The notes below the pieces were generated by a model. That model searched no databases. It was not told the origin of the DNA and was given only the letters and a program-made list of their open reading frames with translations. A program made the position numbers and the translations under genes. This document shows positions 10,677-21,127 of a DNA stretch of 64,000 nt, piece by piece (the first letter of the stretch is position 1; every line of letters begins with the position of its first letter). The stretch comes from Drechslerella dactyloides (Eukaryota; Ascomycota; Orbiliomycetes; Orbiliales; Orbiliaceae): assembly GCA_020064725.1 (NCBI GenBank), contig JAGTWJ010000006.1:2170001-2234000 (forward strand), written 5' to 3'.

Positions 10677-11743
10677 GGCTACTCACCCTCATCCTGCTAA
10701 CGACAACCTCACATCTGTCGCTGGCCGTTAACCCTCCCTCCTGCGACCCCGAACCGAATCCCTACTACCCGCCCTTCATCTTCGAGTCCCAGGCTTATCT
10801 CGATCCTCGCGACGTCCCTCCCCGATCATCATTCCTCACCGAGAATCTCGCCACATTTCTCTCCCTTCTATCGGAGAAAGAATACTTTTTTGTCATCTCC
10901 CACCAATTGGGGTTGCGTAAAACCACGCAGCTTTACAATGACCAACTTGCGTGGGAGGCCGGAAGAGCGGTCATTCCCGGGCCGTTCATTGCGCAGTTAG
11001 AGTTCTACGAGTTCGTCACGAAACACCAGCTACAGTGTGCGCGGACGCCTGAGGAGCTGTTGAATCTACTAGTGAGGATCGATGAGGTCCGGCCGCTGGA
11101 TAGAAATCAAGTGCCAGTCCTTGGAGATCTCTATTACGAGGAGGATGCGTTTGGCGGTGAAAGGGATCCGGACGAGAGCGTTGAGGTCATCGTCTCGTAT
11201 CTGACAGACTTTCAGCGGGACGATTCAGGCGGCAACTACGAAGCCAGCGAAGAATTTTCGCCGATACTACCTAATCCGGCAGTGGTTGTGCAAGATGCGG
11301 GGCAATCATCCGAAGATAGCCTTGATACCGAACAGGATATTGTGAACGCTATCGGCGACTCGGATCAAAACATAGCCCAGGATCTTGCGGACTCAAGGCT
11401 AAACGTCTCACCGAGAGGCCCGAGACCTTCGGAGAGGTTTTCAGGCTCACCGAGTGAACAGCCTCAATATTACGGTGCCATGCAGTACACTAATTGGCTG
11501 CGAGCATCGGAAATTCGTGCGCATGTCGGCGTGATAATAGCCCAAGCTGAGCAGTTGCTTGCCTCAGTGGGTGACGAAATTGGGCCCCCGTTCATTGAGT
11601 TGGCGACGCAGGATATCATTAGCTGGGCGCGGTTCGACAGAAGCGTCGCAATACTCTTGGGTCAGATAGAGCGGATGGGTCAGGACCAGAGATTCAGGGA
11701 GTTCGTGTGGACAGAGGAGGAGATGGCAGAGTATATTGGGTAG
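10673..11743 (+). CDS. Predicted secreted protein, unknown family
   Basis: A single exon of 356 residues. The ATG at 10673 gives a clear signal peptide (MRLLTLILLTTTSHLSLA, cleavage likely after ALA-type residues near 18-20); longer readings have no upstream in-frame ATG. The mature protein begins with CDPEPNPYYPPF, has an alpha-helical looking block (residues ~60-150), an acidic low-complexity middle (~170-260, with EDSLDTEQD and SDQNIAQD), and a second helical block (~275-356) ending EEEMAEYIG. Only two cysteines remain in the mature chain, so it is not a classic cysteine-rich effector. No transmembrane segment or GPI signal is seen. I do not recognise the family. Context (other secreted unknowns nearby) makes an extracellular or effector role possible but unproven. 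Confidence 0.75.
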   Translation: MRLLTLILLTTTSHLSLAVNPPSCDPEPNPYYPPFIFESQAYLDPRDVPPRSSFLTENLATFLSLLSEKEYFFVISHQLGLRKTTQLYNDQLAWEAGRAVIPGPFIAQLEFYEFVTKHQLQCARTPEELLNLLVRIDEVRPLDRNQVPVLGDLYYEEDAFGGERDPDESVEVIVSYLTDFQRDDSGGNYEASEEFSPILPNPAVVVQDAGQSSEDSLDTEQDIVNAIGDSDQNIAQDLADSRLNVSPRGPRPSERFSGSPSEQPQYYGAMQYTNWLRASEIRAHVGVIIAQAEQLLASVGDEIGPPFIELATQDIISWARFDRSVAILLGQIERMGQDQRFREFVWTEEEMAEYIG

Positions 11744-14700
11744 TCATTGTACATCCTAATGCTTGTCTTTTGACGAAGGGTTCGAAAGAGTTGTGGGGGG
11801 GTGCTTCTGGAGATGGTTAACGGTAACTCTGCAAACGATAGATGGTAGTTCCTATCATATAAACGACAGGAGTGCTGACGCGTGTTATATCATAAATCAA
11901 GTTACAATCGCAGTTTTGGCTCGTTATTATATCAGGCGAATGCTTCTGCCTCTGTTAATAGAGTAGAAATTGGGATTACTACGAGAAACTGTTCTCGGCC
12001 ACCGACATTTGCTGTCTCGACTAGTTAGCTCTTATTATTAGCGTCGAAAAACTATTAAATGCTAAACGCGGGACTTAGACGTATATGATAGGCTGTATTT
12101 TACGGTTCAGCATGGCAAGGAGTTAGTATGCGCGACGGTTGGTGCAAAGGAGTTACGCCGGGGAGCAGCTGGCAGCGTGTCTGTTCCATAACAGTGTAGG
12201 CTGTGGCGACGTGTATGAAAGCCAAACGTCACCCGCTTGGCCTAGCTATCGACTCGGAGAGCGACTGGTACCGTTTCGGGACCTAAAGTGCAAGTGGATG
12301 CGGATTGCCCGAGCTATTGAAGAGGTTATTAGATGTTCTGGCTTCGCTGCGACAATTGGTTAATTACGTATACGCAAATAAGGTTGAAGGTATTGAGATC
12401 GAGGCTAAGAATGCCGAGTAAACTACGCTGCGCGAAACACCCGATAGAATTATCTCAGATTTGGAGTAGATACGTGGGCTGGCGCAATCACAGCCGTTAA
12501 CCGTCCCAGCCGTTGCCACAAGCGTCTCGGCAACTTAAGAACACAGGCAACCTGTTTTCATCATACCAGACCATATTCGCCTGTTCAGTACTACCTTATT
12601 ATCCGCTTCCAAGGCTGCCGCGTTGGTGTAGCGCCTCGTGCTGCCGGTGGTGCGCGAGTTGTTGGGGAGAGTGTGATCTAAACAAACTCTGCTACTAGGT
12701 AGACCATTGCATAGATCTAAAGCTCAAAAGAGCTAACGGTTAGCGGACCTGGTAGGTTGGTTACGTCATGTGGTCACGCCGATATTGATGATTTTATGCT
12801 GCTTCTCCGTGAGCATATGCGCACGCAAAAATAGCGAATATCGAATGTCCCTAAGCAGAGCAAGCGCCAGAGCAATTCAACAACATAGACATATTCGTGA
12901 TCGTTATTGGTAGTATTGATGTGGAGCTAGCCGGAATAGTAAGCTGTATTCCGTACTAGATTCATTATTCGATCTCATGATCGAAAACCTGTGTCATGTC
13001 CTGTTGTTAAATATCTTTATATTCGACTCACATGAAGATCAATGTGTCTATACCGCTGGGCGCACTCGCTATTTGAAATTCGGCTGACCGGTAAAGATTT
13101 AGGCCACGGTTAGCTTCAGTACAGAGTCGCGTGCAAAGAGTAAAGTACCAAGGTCTGTACGAGAACGCGTAGGTAACAGGAGGCTGGATTACATGGGTGA
13201 TTGGGAGTGGAAAATGTAGTGTGTGGGACATTTTGGAAATTGGGAAGGTCAACTATATAGAGTACGTATCACAGAACAAACAATGGCAGCTACCCACCTA
13301 TACCAGGTATCAGAGCTTACTAGGGTTGCGGTCAACTGACAAAGCTTTACAATGTCGGTCCTTGAAGCCAGCTCATACTTTCGGCAGATCTTCAGCTTTG
13401 GCCGCGGAACCTTGCACCCACTTTGCCTCATTCATACTAGCTCTGTGGCTGGCCTGTGAGAAATGGAGGCGTGGACCGCATAAATCAGCAAGGGTATGTC
13501 AATATCACTGCCAATAGGCATTGAGCGGCTCAGCCGGCTGGGGCCACACGCTCGCCTCAAGCCGATACCCTTTTAAGGATTCATGCAAAGCATACCCACT
13601 AGAGCGCTCCGATGCCGGGCAATTCATACCGCACTGGGCCACCGCCGTTGTGGCAATTAACATGTACGGTTTAATACTATATCATATTAGTCGTTATAAT
13701 ACAATAACTTAGATGGTAGCCATGCAGGGCCTCTGGCGAGGTCGCCTCTCGACTCGAAGTATTGAGGTTACATCGGCACGCTTGCCGAGGGCGCCACATG
13801 CGTCTTGACATTTATGCATAACGGGAGGGGGGTCGTATTATCGATAGAGACACGATATGTTTATTCTCCTAACTTTCTGCAGCAAAACTCAAGAGATCCA
13901 TGGGCTTGGCTTTCATTTAAAGTTTTCCCGGCGATTCACATGGAACTGGATATGTATCTATGGTTTTATTGCTGGGGCGGGCCATGATAAAGCCCGGACG
14001 TGGCCGTGTAGGTTATCGTATAAGAGCCGCGGATACGTGCTAATGGAACACTGGGCTTGAACCTATGGTTACGGATATACGTATGGATGACGGCTTGCCC
14101 AATTGGCAACATGAAAGTCGAAGCCGTGTTTCCGACGGCGTATTCTTCATCTGAATATCAATTGGTAAGCATTAGTCTCGAGGTCGGACTTGCCTGCTAA
14201 GCACCATCAATCCGCCAGATCTGCGGGAAATTCTCGATCTCTCCAGGCCAAACCGGGCCTACCTAGCTATGCGAGTATCGACACGTCCGTTTTACGCACA
14301 AAACACTAAATAAATGAAGCAACTGACATATGTTTGGCTGCCCATTGTAGTCTGGCCGGGTGGCGGGCAGACACTTGATTGGGCTACTGTGGATGGATGT
14401 GTTGCTGGCGACGTTGTCGCCTGCCCGATTCGGCCGCCCGTTGCAGGAACCGGTTTCCCACAGCAGATAAGTGAAGCATGCGGAAGCTGGAGATGGATCA
14501 CGGAATATGGTGTGCTCTAAGGATTTTGAAGCTCTAGGACGTCCGGAATTTCTGCGGCTACTCTTCAGCTAGGCTGGTGAGATTCCTGGGGCGCTTGATG
14601 CCCGTTCTCGCGGACATGATCATACTCTGGAATATCGAGTGCAATCCAGCGGCTCATTGTTTTTGATAATCTCGAGTTTCGCAATTCAGCAGCTTGTCAG

Positions 14701-15767
14701 CTCATTTACCTACCGTGACTAGTTGATTAAGCGAAGAATGGTAGTGTGGGTGGGGAATTAGTTAGCCTAGAAGGCCTTTCTGCAAGCATTGCATACTCCA
14801 TTCGATGGTTGTAAGCTAGGCATCCAGGCCGATATACCCGGTATTATAATACGAGGACCCTGAGTCGACTGTCGCTCGGAAATTTCCTGGCAAGAATTTG
14901 GCATTTCCCGGCATTGATACCGGTAGATACAGCGAATTACACCATTGCATCTGAATCAAATTAATTCTCGGTGCCGGTCTTGAAATTTGCGGCTTGCCGT
15001 CTCGCAAAACAATTCAAATTCCGCACCTGTGGATCCAGTGTGCTTTGCGAAATCCCATCCGAATCAATACAATGCTTTCGATGTAATCGTCCTGCCGATT
15101 TTTCTCCGTTTTTCGCCGTTGGTCTTTAAAACATCTCCCTTGGGTAGTTTGTTGACGGCTAAACTAGTAGGCTCTTTAGATACATCTCAACCATGACCTT
15201 CCCTAGTTCCAACACCTACTGCCAAGAAATGTCCCGTTCCCAGAAGCAGATGGTGCCATCGCCATCCCGTGTGTGATTTCGCCAGGGCCCCGTTTTCCGT
15301 TTGTTGATAGCGACAGCTTGCCTCTCCTGGGAAGCACTCTTCGGGGCTGCTAGCGCAAACCTTCTGATAAACAATGTAGGGTACCGCCAGATACATCCTG
15401 TTCCCTGGTACTCCTGGGAGCCCAGGCTACTCCTGTCCTACCAAGCAATCAATTGCCTGCGTGAGAATATTTGGCAGGTGGGCGGAAAGCATAAGTGAGG
15501 TTTCCGCATGAGCGCGCACAGGCGGACGTGTCGGTCAAAGATATAAACAGCGGACCTGTCGCTGCAGGATGCATCTCGACGATCACATAGCTCGCGGCGC
15601 TAGCTGGTATATCTACTCTACTTTTAAATATAATTTACGGCTTATTGAGATACCCTCTGATACCCCCGTTTGACACTGGTCCAGCTCCAAATCTCTCTGC
15701 CCTTTTCATATACCAGATATTTCAGTCACCTAATCGTACTTGATACAACAACTTTCAATATCGCAAA
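11744..15767. other. Four-kb gene-poor interval
   Basis: Many short ORFs on both strands but none with convincing domain or codon character. The best is 14314-14520 plus (68 residues, ATG start, several Cys and Trp), too weak to call. Base composition is near that of the flanks, not RIP-like. The promoter of the gene at 15768 lies at the right end. Confidence 0.45.
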
Positions 15768-16510
15768 ATGAAGTACTTTATTGCTGTCGCGGCTCTTGCA
15801 GCTACTGCTAGCTCGATGCCTCTTACCCCGCCACAGATGATCAATGCGGGTCCATTCTCTCTCAGAGTTGAGGCTCCTGGCACGGAGTAAGAAGTCTCGA
15901 GCCGTTGCTTTCGTACCAAAGAACACCAGGCTAACGAACCTTTAGATTCCACGAACTCTTCATCGAAATCAACCCAACGGCGCCAAACCCCGCCAATAAC
16001 AAGCCCCTTGCTATCACCACTACTTCCAAGACACCATCTCCGCGCTTCCAGGTTGCCTACAATAACCCAGCTGAAATGCCCGAATCGCCAAGGTCCGGCC
16101 AGCTGATCTACACTCCCGGCGACTCTGCCAACGAGTGCGATTTTTTCTCTTGCCCGCCGCAGCCTCTCCCTGCGGGATACGATTCACAATTCGGCCCGGT
16201 CGAATACGTCCGGGACAACATGAGAGTCATGTTCTTTTCTCCGGCGCCTGCTGCACCGGCCGCATTATCTGCCCCCCCACAATCAAACGACGCCGAGCCG
16301 GAGATCAAGCCGCCAACACTACCGTTGAAAGTTTGGACTGAGTTCGAGGTCGATTACAACGGCTTTATCATCCTGAATGGCAAGAGCAGCTGGTACCTTT
16401 GCCCGACACAGTACCCTCTTGTGCACAAAAAGGTGTACACGAGCCTGTGGTGGGCCGAAGGCACCGTTAGTGACGAGCGGTGCAAGGAGGTCAAGATCAG
16501 AAGAGCCTAG
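15768..16510 (+). CDS. Small predicted secreted protein, two exons
   Basis: Exons 15768-15886 and 15946-16510 (59-bp intron, donor GTAAGA, branch GCTAAC, acceptor TTTAG, phases match) give 227 residues. The start MKYFIAVAALAATASS is a textbook signal peptide. The mature protein has four cysteines: NECDFFSC in the middle, SWYLCPT and ERCKEVKI near the C-terminus. That suggests two disulfides. A Pro/Ala-rich linker lies at ~140-165 and the C-terminal block (DYNGFIILNGKSSWYLCP onward) is Trp/Tyr-rich. The layout resembles ascomycete cell-wall or surface proteins that end in a Trp- and Cys-containing beta domain. This is resemblance in pattern only; I cannot name the family. Confidence 0.8.
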
Positions 16511-18124
16511 TCTAATTGCATTATCCCTGCACTACTTCCATAATATCATGAAGTTCGCCATATATATTACGCATGCACGAATACCCAAGCATTCTTCGCA
16601 GTTTCTTTCATGTCATTGATACTCAGCCTTGATTTATTGTAACATTCTATGTAAATATTTCAATACTATTTTGAACTACTTTTTCCGAGTCCATGGATCT
16701 ACAGGTATACCGGTGTTAGCGTATGAGGATCGTCTTGTAAACCAAACTGTATGAAAACAGATATAAACAAATCGCCTTACATGCTGTCCCAGCCTCCTTA
16801 CTCTGGGGGCTTTAGATATAATACAGATACGGAGATTTTAGCGTTATTGTCACGACGTATGATTCAGCTAATAAGAATTGGGTCTCATAAGGCCGTCAGC
16901 AAAATAAAAGGTATTCTGAATAATAGACTCTATTGGACAGGTTTACTTGCCCGATATCGCCGTCTTCTTACCTCAAAGGTATGATGCGGCATGAAAGGGT
17001 CCTAATTAAGCTTAGCGGAGTTCCGAAAGAAGAATCCCCTATGCGACAAGTTATCGTCTCCACGAGCGCTGCACGCAGGTCAAAACTCCCCGGAGCCGAT
17101 TTTACATCAACTGCAGGCGTAAATTGATAGAACCAGTTCGGTAGACGCTGTTATGCAAAGGACGAGCTTTTGAACTTCAAAAATATTCGCGCCGATGCTA
17201 TGGATTTAAGTCCAATGATTACGCATGTCTAATGAAACGATTGAGGTGGCGAATCATGACGTGTATCTAGAAGAATGAGGGGATGGCCTGTGGGAATCTT
17301 GGCTACACTTTCTGTTATTAGTAGTGCACGCGTTTGTTATAGTTTTCTCTAGTCGCTGGCGCTGTTCATAGATATGAACTTGACTATCGATCCCTTTGGC
17401 GGAGGAAATTTTCCCCATAATACCCTTATCACGGTTATTGATTAAGTCTTAAGATGATTTCCTTGAGGCCTTTCATTGATCAAATGGAGCCGTCAATCTA
17501 TTCGAGTATAAACGAGACATGAGATCTCGCCCAGGTTCTAAACTTTTAGGTTTCAAAGGCGGCCTGCCCATATATTCATATGGCAAATTATAAAGTGCAA
17601 TCATGGATAATTAGCCCTGCTACTGAGGTGAACCATTCTATCATAGATTATCTAATTTATTTGAATCGCGAGACGATCGATTGAATGAATCGACTCGATG
17701 AAACCACAATATAAAGCACAGCGCGTCCAAGACGCAAACACATCCTTTGGAAAAATTAAGGGTACAGATTTGTCCTCTCAACTACACTGGTACCATGGTA
17801 CGACGAATGCTACGGATAATAAATCTCTAGATGGTTAATATGAACTCGATTGCACCTATATTACAATAAAGGAAACACCATCCGGGGATCTATGATTGCA
17901 ACGTAATCTAAAGGAGGTGCGCTCACTACAACAACAACCAGCCACATACATATATCCGCTATGTACAAGTCTGACCTCGTCGCGACGTCGCACAGGAGAC
18001 TTCAGAGTTGATACTTGCTGCCGGCTGCCCCTTGGCATGCTAGATGGTGCTCGGGTAGATCAATTCAACGTTGTGACACTAGTGCTTGCGTTACAAAATG
18101 AACGCTGCGACTCGCCCTAGCGTG
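16511..18124. other. Intergenic, convergent gene ends
   Basis: A 1.6-kb gap between the 3' ends of the 227-residue secreted protein (plus) and the three-module cysteine protein (minus). No supported gene, repeat or RNA structure was seen. Confidence 0.45.
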
Positions 18125-21100
18125 CTATAAACCACCTGATAAAGTCAGTTTGTGGTTGGGAGCTTTGGACTGAGCCTCACGCTTCAAGCGCCAAGCTGCG
18201 TACGCGCAAGCAATATTGAGCCCTTCGATAAATTCTCGGTTGAAGCTAATATGCGAGGAGCCATCCTGATAGAGCCACGTGGGGTTCTGTTGAATCAGCC
18301 GACAAATCGAAGCAATAGCGGCTTCGAGGTCAACCTCCGTTTCCTCGCCCCACGGGACAGTAGGGCTATTTCCAAACTCAAGAGTACTGCCACTATCTTC
18401 CGGTTGTCTAGTAACCCCGGACGTTGACCGCTTCGAGAGAAATCCTGATTTGGATGTGCCCCGAAATAGGTATTGCTCCAATGCGAAAAGCGCAACGGTA
18501 GAGCCTGTGTACAGCCAATCCCGTGATAGTCCGCCGGGGCCCTCAAGGTAGTATGGCTCTTTCGTACCCGAAACTTGATGTCGCGGGTGCGGGTCGGTGT
18601 TATCAATGTCCGCACCATCCAGAGGTTGATAGCGGCTACTGCCTTTACCTATTCGAAAGATTCTTTTGATTGTTTGACCCAGCTTGCGGAAACGCCCTTT
18701 TTTGCGGCCTGGCTTTTTATCATCATCACCATCCCCGTCGTCGTCGGGGTCCTTCTTAGGCTCGTAGATTGCTGGACCTCCATCGTCTTCTGGTACGGCT
18801 CCCAATCGTGAGGAGCAATAGCAGCGCAGCCACTCAGTGCACTGATACACAGCAAAATCGTTGTCGCAATCGGACCCAGAATTCTTAGTCAATCTTACTT
18901 GTTTCAAGGTAGCCTCGCTATCGTCCCTCGTGCAGGCGCATTGCAAACAGGTCTCGAAGAGCCGGTCAAAGTACCCCCAGGAATAGCCTTTCCAATCAAA
19001 GCTCGGACCCCCATTCCCGGGTTTTCTACCACTGTATTTCAGAGGATCAGGTGCCTCATACTCATAACCCGGCGGAGCGAGTCCAAAATCGCTTGGAACT
19101 TTTCTTGTCTTGTAATAACCGGGATTGGTCACCAGGTCGTCCATAACATTCTTGACCTCCCAGCAGATAATGGTTGGACCCGTCTCAAATACGCCCAGAG
19201 CGGCTAGAGCCGCGTTCGCACTGTCCGGTGTGAAATCATCTGAAAATCGTGAAGGCTCGGTTTCATCTGCTCTGGCCTCTAAGATACTCTTCGGGCCTCC
19301 GTCCCATCGTCTGACTATTTTACGTTGCAGGTTCGTTGAGTATATTGCATGGATCTGGAGCGAGTCTTGCAGATACCAGGACAGGAAAGCACGTAGGTCA
19401 TGGATGATTTGTCCTAGCTCCTTATAGATGCCGTCCTTGAACTCGTTGGAATCCTTATCGAGTGGTTCGGATAAATGGCCGGGATACCAATCCTCGGGGG
19501 TTATCTCAAGCCTTCGGCGAAATATCCATTCCCACAAGAACATTCTAAATTCAGAATGCTCGTACATCTCATCTATGGGAAGGGCCTCTTGTCGGACTTC
19601 GTCTGTCAGAGCAGACCCAGTATTCAAAATTAATGCACGTGCATCCGCGATGCTCTCCAGAGTTCTGAGGAAGCTACACTTGAGGACCATCCAATCGAGG
19701 AATCTTTTGCCGCCGCCTGCCTTTCCGGCGAGCATTGTGCTTTCGATGCTCGTGTGGGTTTTAGGCTCTTCCAATTTGCAGGAGCACTGCAGCGTATTCT
19801 CACATCCGAAAGCAATTTCGCTACTCGAGCATCGAGTGCTCGCGCCGCCGGAAGACACTTTGAAAATAGCACCATCCCAGTTGCAAGTGCACTCTGAGCA
19901 CTGCTCTCTGAGGTCAGAGAAGACATTACTTGACAAGCCTGGCGCTCTCGTCGACTCTGAGCTGCGGGCTTGCTGGGTTGGCACATTTCCGCTTCGCGCC
20001 CCAGGGTGACCAGAGTCTGAAACGGCAGATGAATCTCCCGGACAGAATACGGAATAGGTATGACCCTGTTTCAAAGCCTGTACCGACTTAGCTATGCGGT
20101 TCGAAAACATCTGGACCGCACCCTCCGCTGCTTGCATTGCATGGATGACCCTCAACTCGAAAGTCCCACCAAGCGTATGACCAACATCCAACCGGATCTC
20201 GCCATTTTCGCCTTCACCGGGCTCTTGCACGCCCAGTTGTACCGCATTGTGAAGACGGTATGTTGAGGTGGGGAGTTTGTTCAGAGGCTCAAGAAGATCA
20301 TCGTTCGGGAACGAATAATCGATACCTTCGTGAGTAATTTTGAACCCTATGAGCTGTCTTCTCATCCACAACGGGAAGCTTTGGAGTATCTCTAGGACCT
20401 CGCTCTTATCTCCATAGGTGACACTAGGAACGGGGTGTTTAATAGCGGCCTCGCAAAAGCATGCCATCCAATTCGAGCATCTGGATGATATACCTTCATC
20501 TGGGCATGCGCTATTCGAGGTCCCAGGGGTGATAATACCTAGCTCATAGCCGCAGTTGCACTCGTGGCATTGCTGCCGAAGCTCTCTGAAGTAACTTCTG
20601 GTAAGGAAAGGGAGACGGGCCGGATCAGGTCGATGTTGAATTCGCCTCGGGATCTCGGGCATTGTAAAGTAGCTCTCGGGATTTGAGTCCATTGTATACA
20701 AAATATGATGTTCGTTCGGGCATTTGACTTGGGGTTGTTCGGCGTAGTCTTTGTAGCAGCTATTGCCGATGGAGGAACATTGGCCGGCATCGCTTCCATT
20801 TTCCGTGGGTTGATTCGTTCTCGTGGCTTCTTGGGTGATTTCGGGGGCGGTAGGTTCAATTATAGTCCGCCGGCGAGTCACGTCTTTTGCTAGCTTGGCT
20901 CTGCGTCTTGTGCTTTGGGTTGGCCGTATGGTATCGAAAAGGATTGTAGTGGGGGTGGAGGTTGGAGCTTGACTGGCTGTGGTACTGTATTTTTCCACTA
21001 GAGTAGAAGTTTGGGACACCAGCGAAGAACCTAATCCCGCGCCCAGAATGTTGTGGATATGGTTCACCGGCGTACTGGTTGCTAGCGTAAAGACTAGAAA

Positions 21101-21127
21101 TACTGCCAGCGAAGTGACTCTGACCAT
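18125..21127 (-). CDS. Secreted modular protein with three seven-cysteine modules
   Basis: A single exon of 1000 residues. MVRVTSLAVFLVFTLATS is a signal peptide, followed by a Ser/Thr-rich stretch to ~110. Three modules share exact spacing, C-x2-C-x-C-x(15-21)-C-x8-C-x5-C-x-C. Module 1 has cysteines at 187, 190, 192, 208, 217, 223, 225; module 2 at 410, 413, 415, 433, 442, 448, 450; module 3 at 727, 730, 732, 754, 763, 769, 771. Each is preceded by an aromatic lead-in (YFRELRQQC, VFSDLREQC, YFDRLFETC). Long segments of ~170-280 residues separate them. A basic/acidic low-complexity stretch (DPDDDGDGDDDKKPGRKK) lies at ~793-810. No catalytic domain, GPI signal or clear transmembrane helix is evident. 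I do not recognise the family; an extracellular or cell-surface binding role is inference. Confidence 0.85.
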   Translation of the reverse strand: MVRVTSLAVFLVFTLATSTPVNHIHNILGAGLGSSLVSQTSTLVEKYSTTASQAPTSTPTTILFDTIRPTQSTRRRAKLAKDVTRRRTIIEPTAPEITQEATRTNQPTENGSDAGQCSSIGNSCYKDYAEQPQVKCPNEHHILYTMDSNPESYFTMPEIPRRIQHRPDPARLPFLTRSYFRELRQQCHECNCGYELGIITPGTSNSACPDEGISSRCSNWMACFCEAAIKHPVPSVTYGDKSEVLEILQSFPLWMRRQLIGFKITHEGIDYSFPNDDLLEPLNKLPTSTYRLHNAVQLGVQEPGEGENGEIRLDVGHTLGGTFELRVIHAMQAAEGAVQMFSNRIAKSVQALKQGHTYSVFCPGDSSAVSDSGHPGARSGNVPTQQARSSESTRAPGLSSNVFSDLREQCSECTCNWDGAIFKVSSGGASTRCSSSEIAFGCENTLQCSCKLEEPKTHTSIESTMLAGKAGGGKRFLDWMVLKCSFLRTLESIADARALILNTGSALTDEVRQEALPIDEMYEHSEFRMFLWEWIFRRRLEITPEDWYPGHLSEPLDKDSNEFKDGIYKELGQIIHDLRAFLSWYLQDSLQIHAIYSTNLQRKIVRRWDGGPKSILEARADETEPSRFSDDFTPDSANAALAALGVFETGPTIICWEVKNVMDDLVTNPGYYKTRKVPSDFGLAPPGYEYEAPDPLKYSGRKPGNGGPSFDWKGYSWGYFDRLFETCLQCACTRDDSEATLKQVRLTKNSGSDCDNDFAVYQCTEWLRCYCSSRLGAVPEDDGGPAIYEPKKDPDDDGDGDDDKKPGRKKGRFRKLGQTIKRIFRIGKGSSRYQPLDGADIDNTDPHPRHQVSGTKEPYYLEGPGGLSRDWLYTGSTVALFALEQYLFRGTSKSGFLSKRSTSGVTRQPEDSGSTLEFGNSPTVPWGEETEVDLEAAIASICRLIQQNPTWLYQDGSSHISFNREFIEGLNIACAYAAWRLKREAQSKAPNHKLTLSGGL

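Noticed and set aside
14314..14520. Possible small secreted protein MKQLTYVWLPIVV
   Set aside because: The hydrophobic start is too short and contains Trp/Pro; only 68 residues; no intron or promoter support.
19428..20009. 193-residue plus-strand ORF
   Set aside because: Antisense shadow of the three-module cysteine protein.
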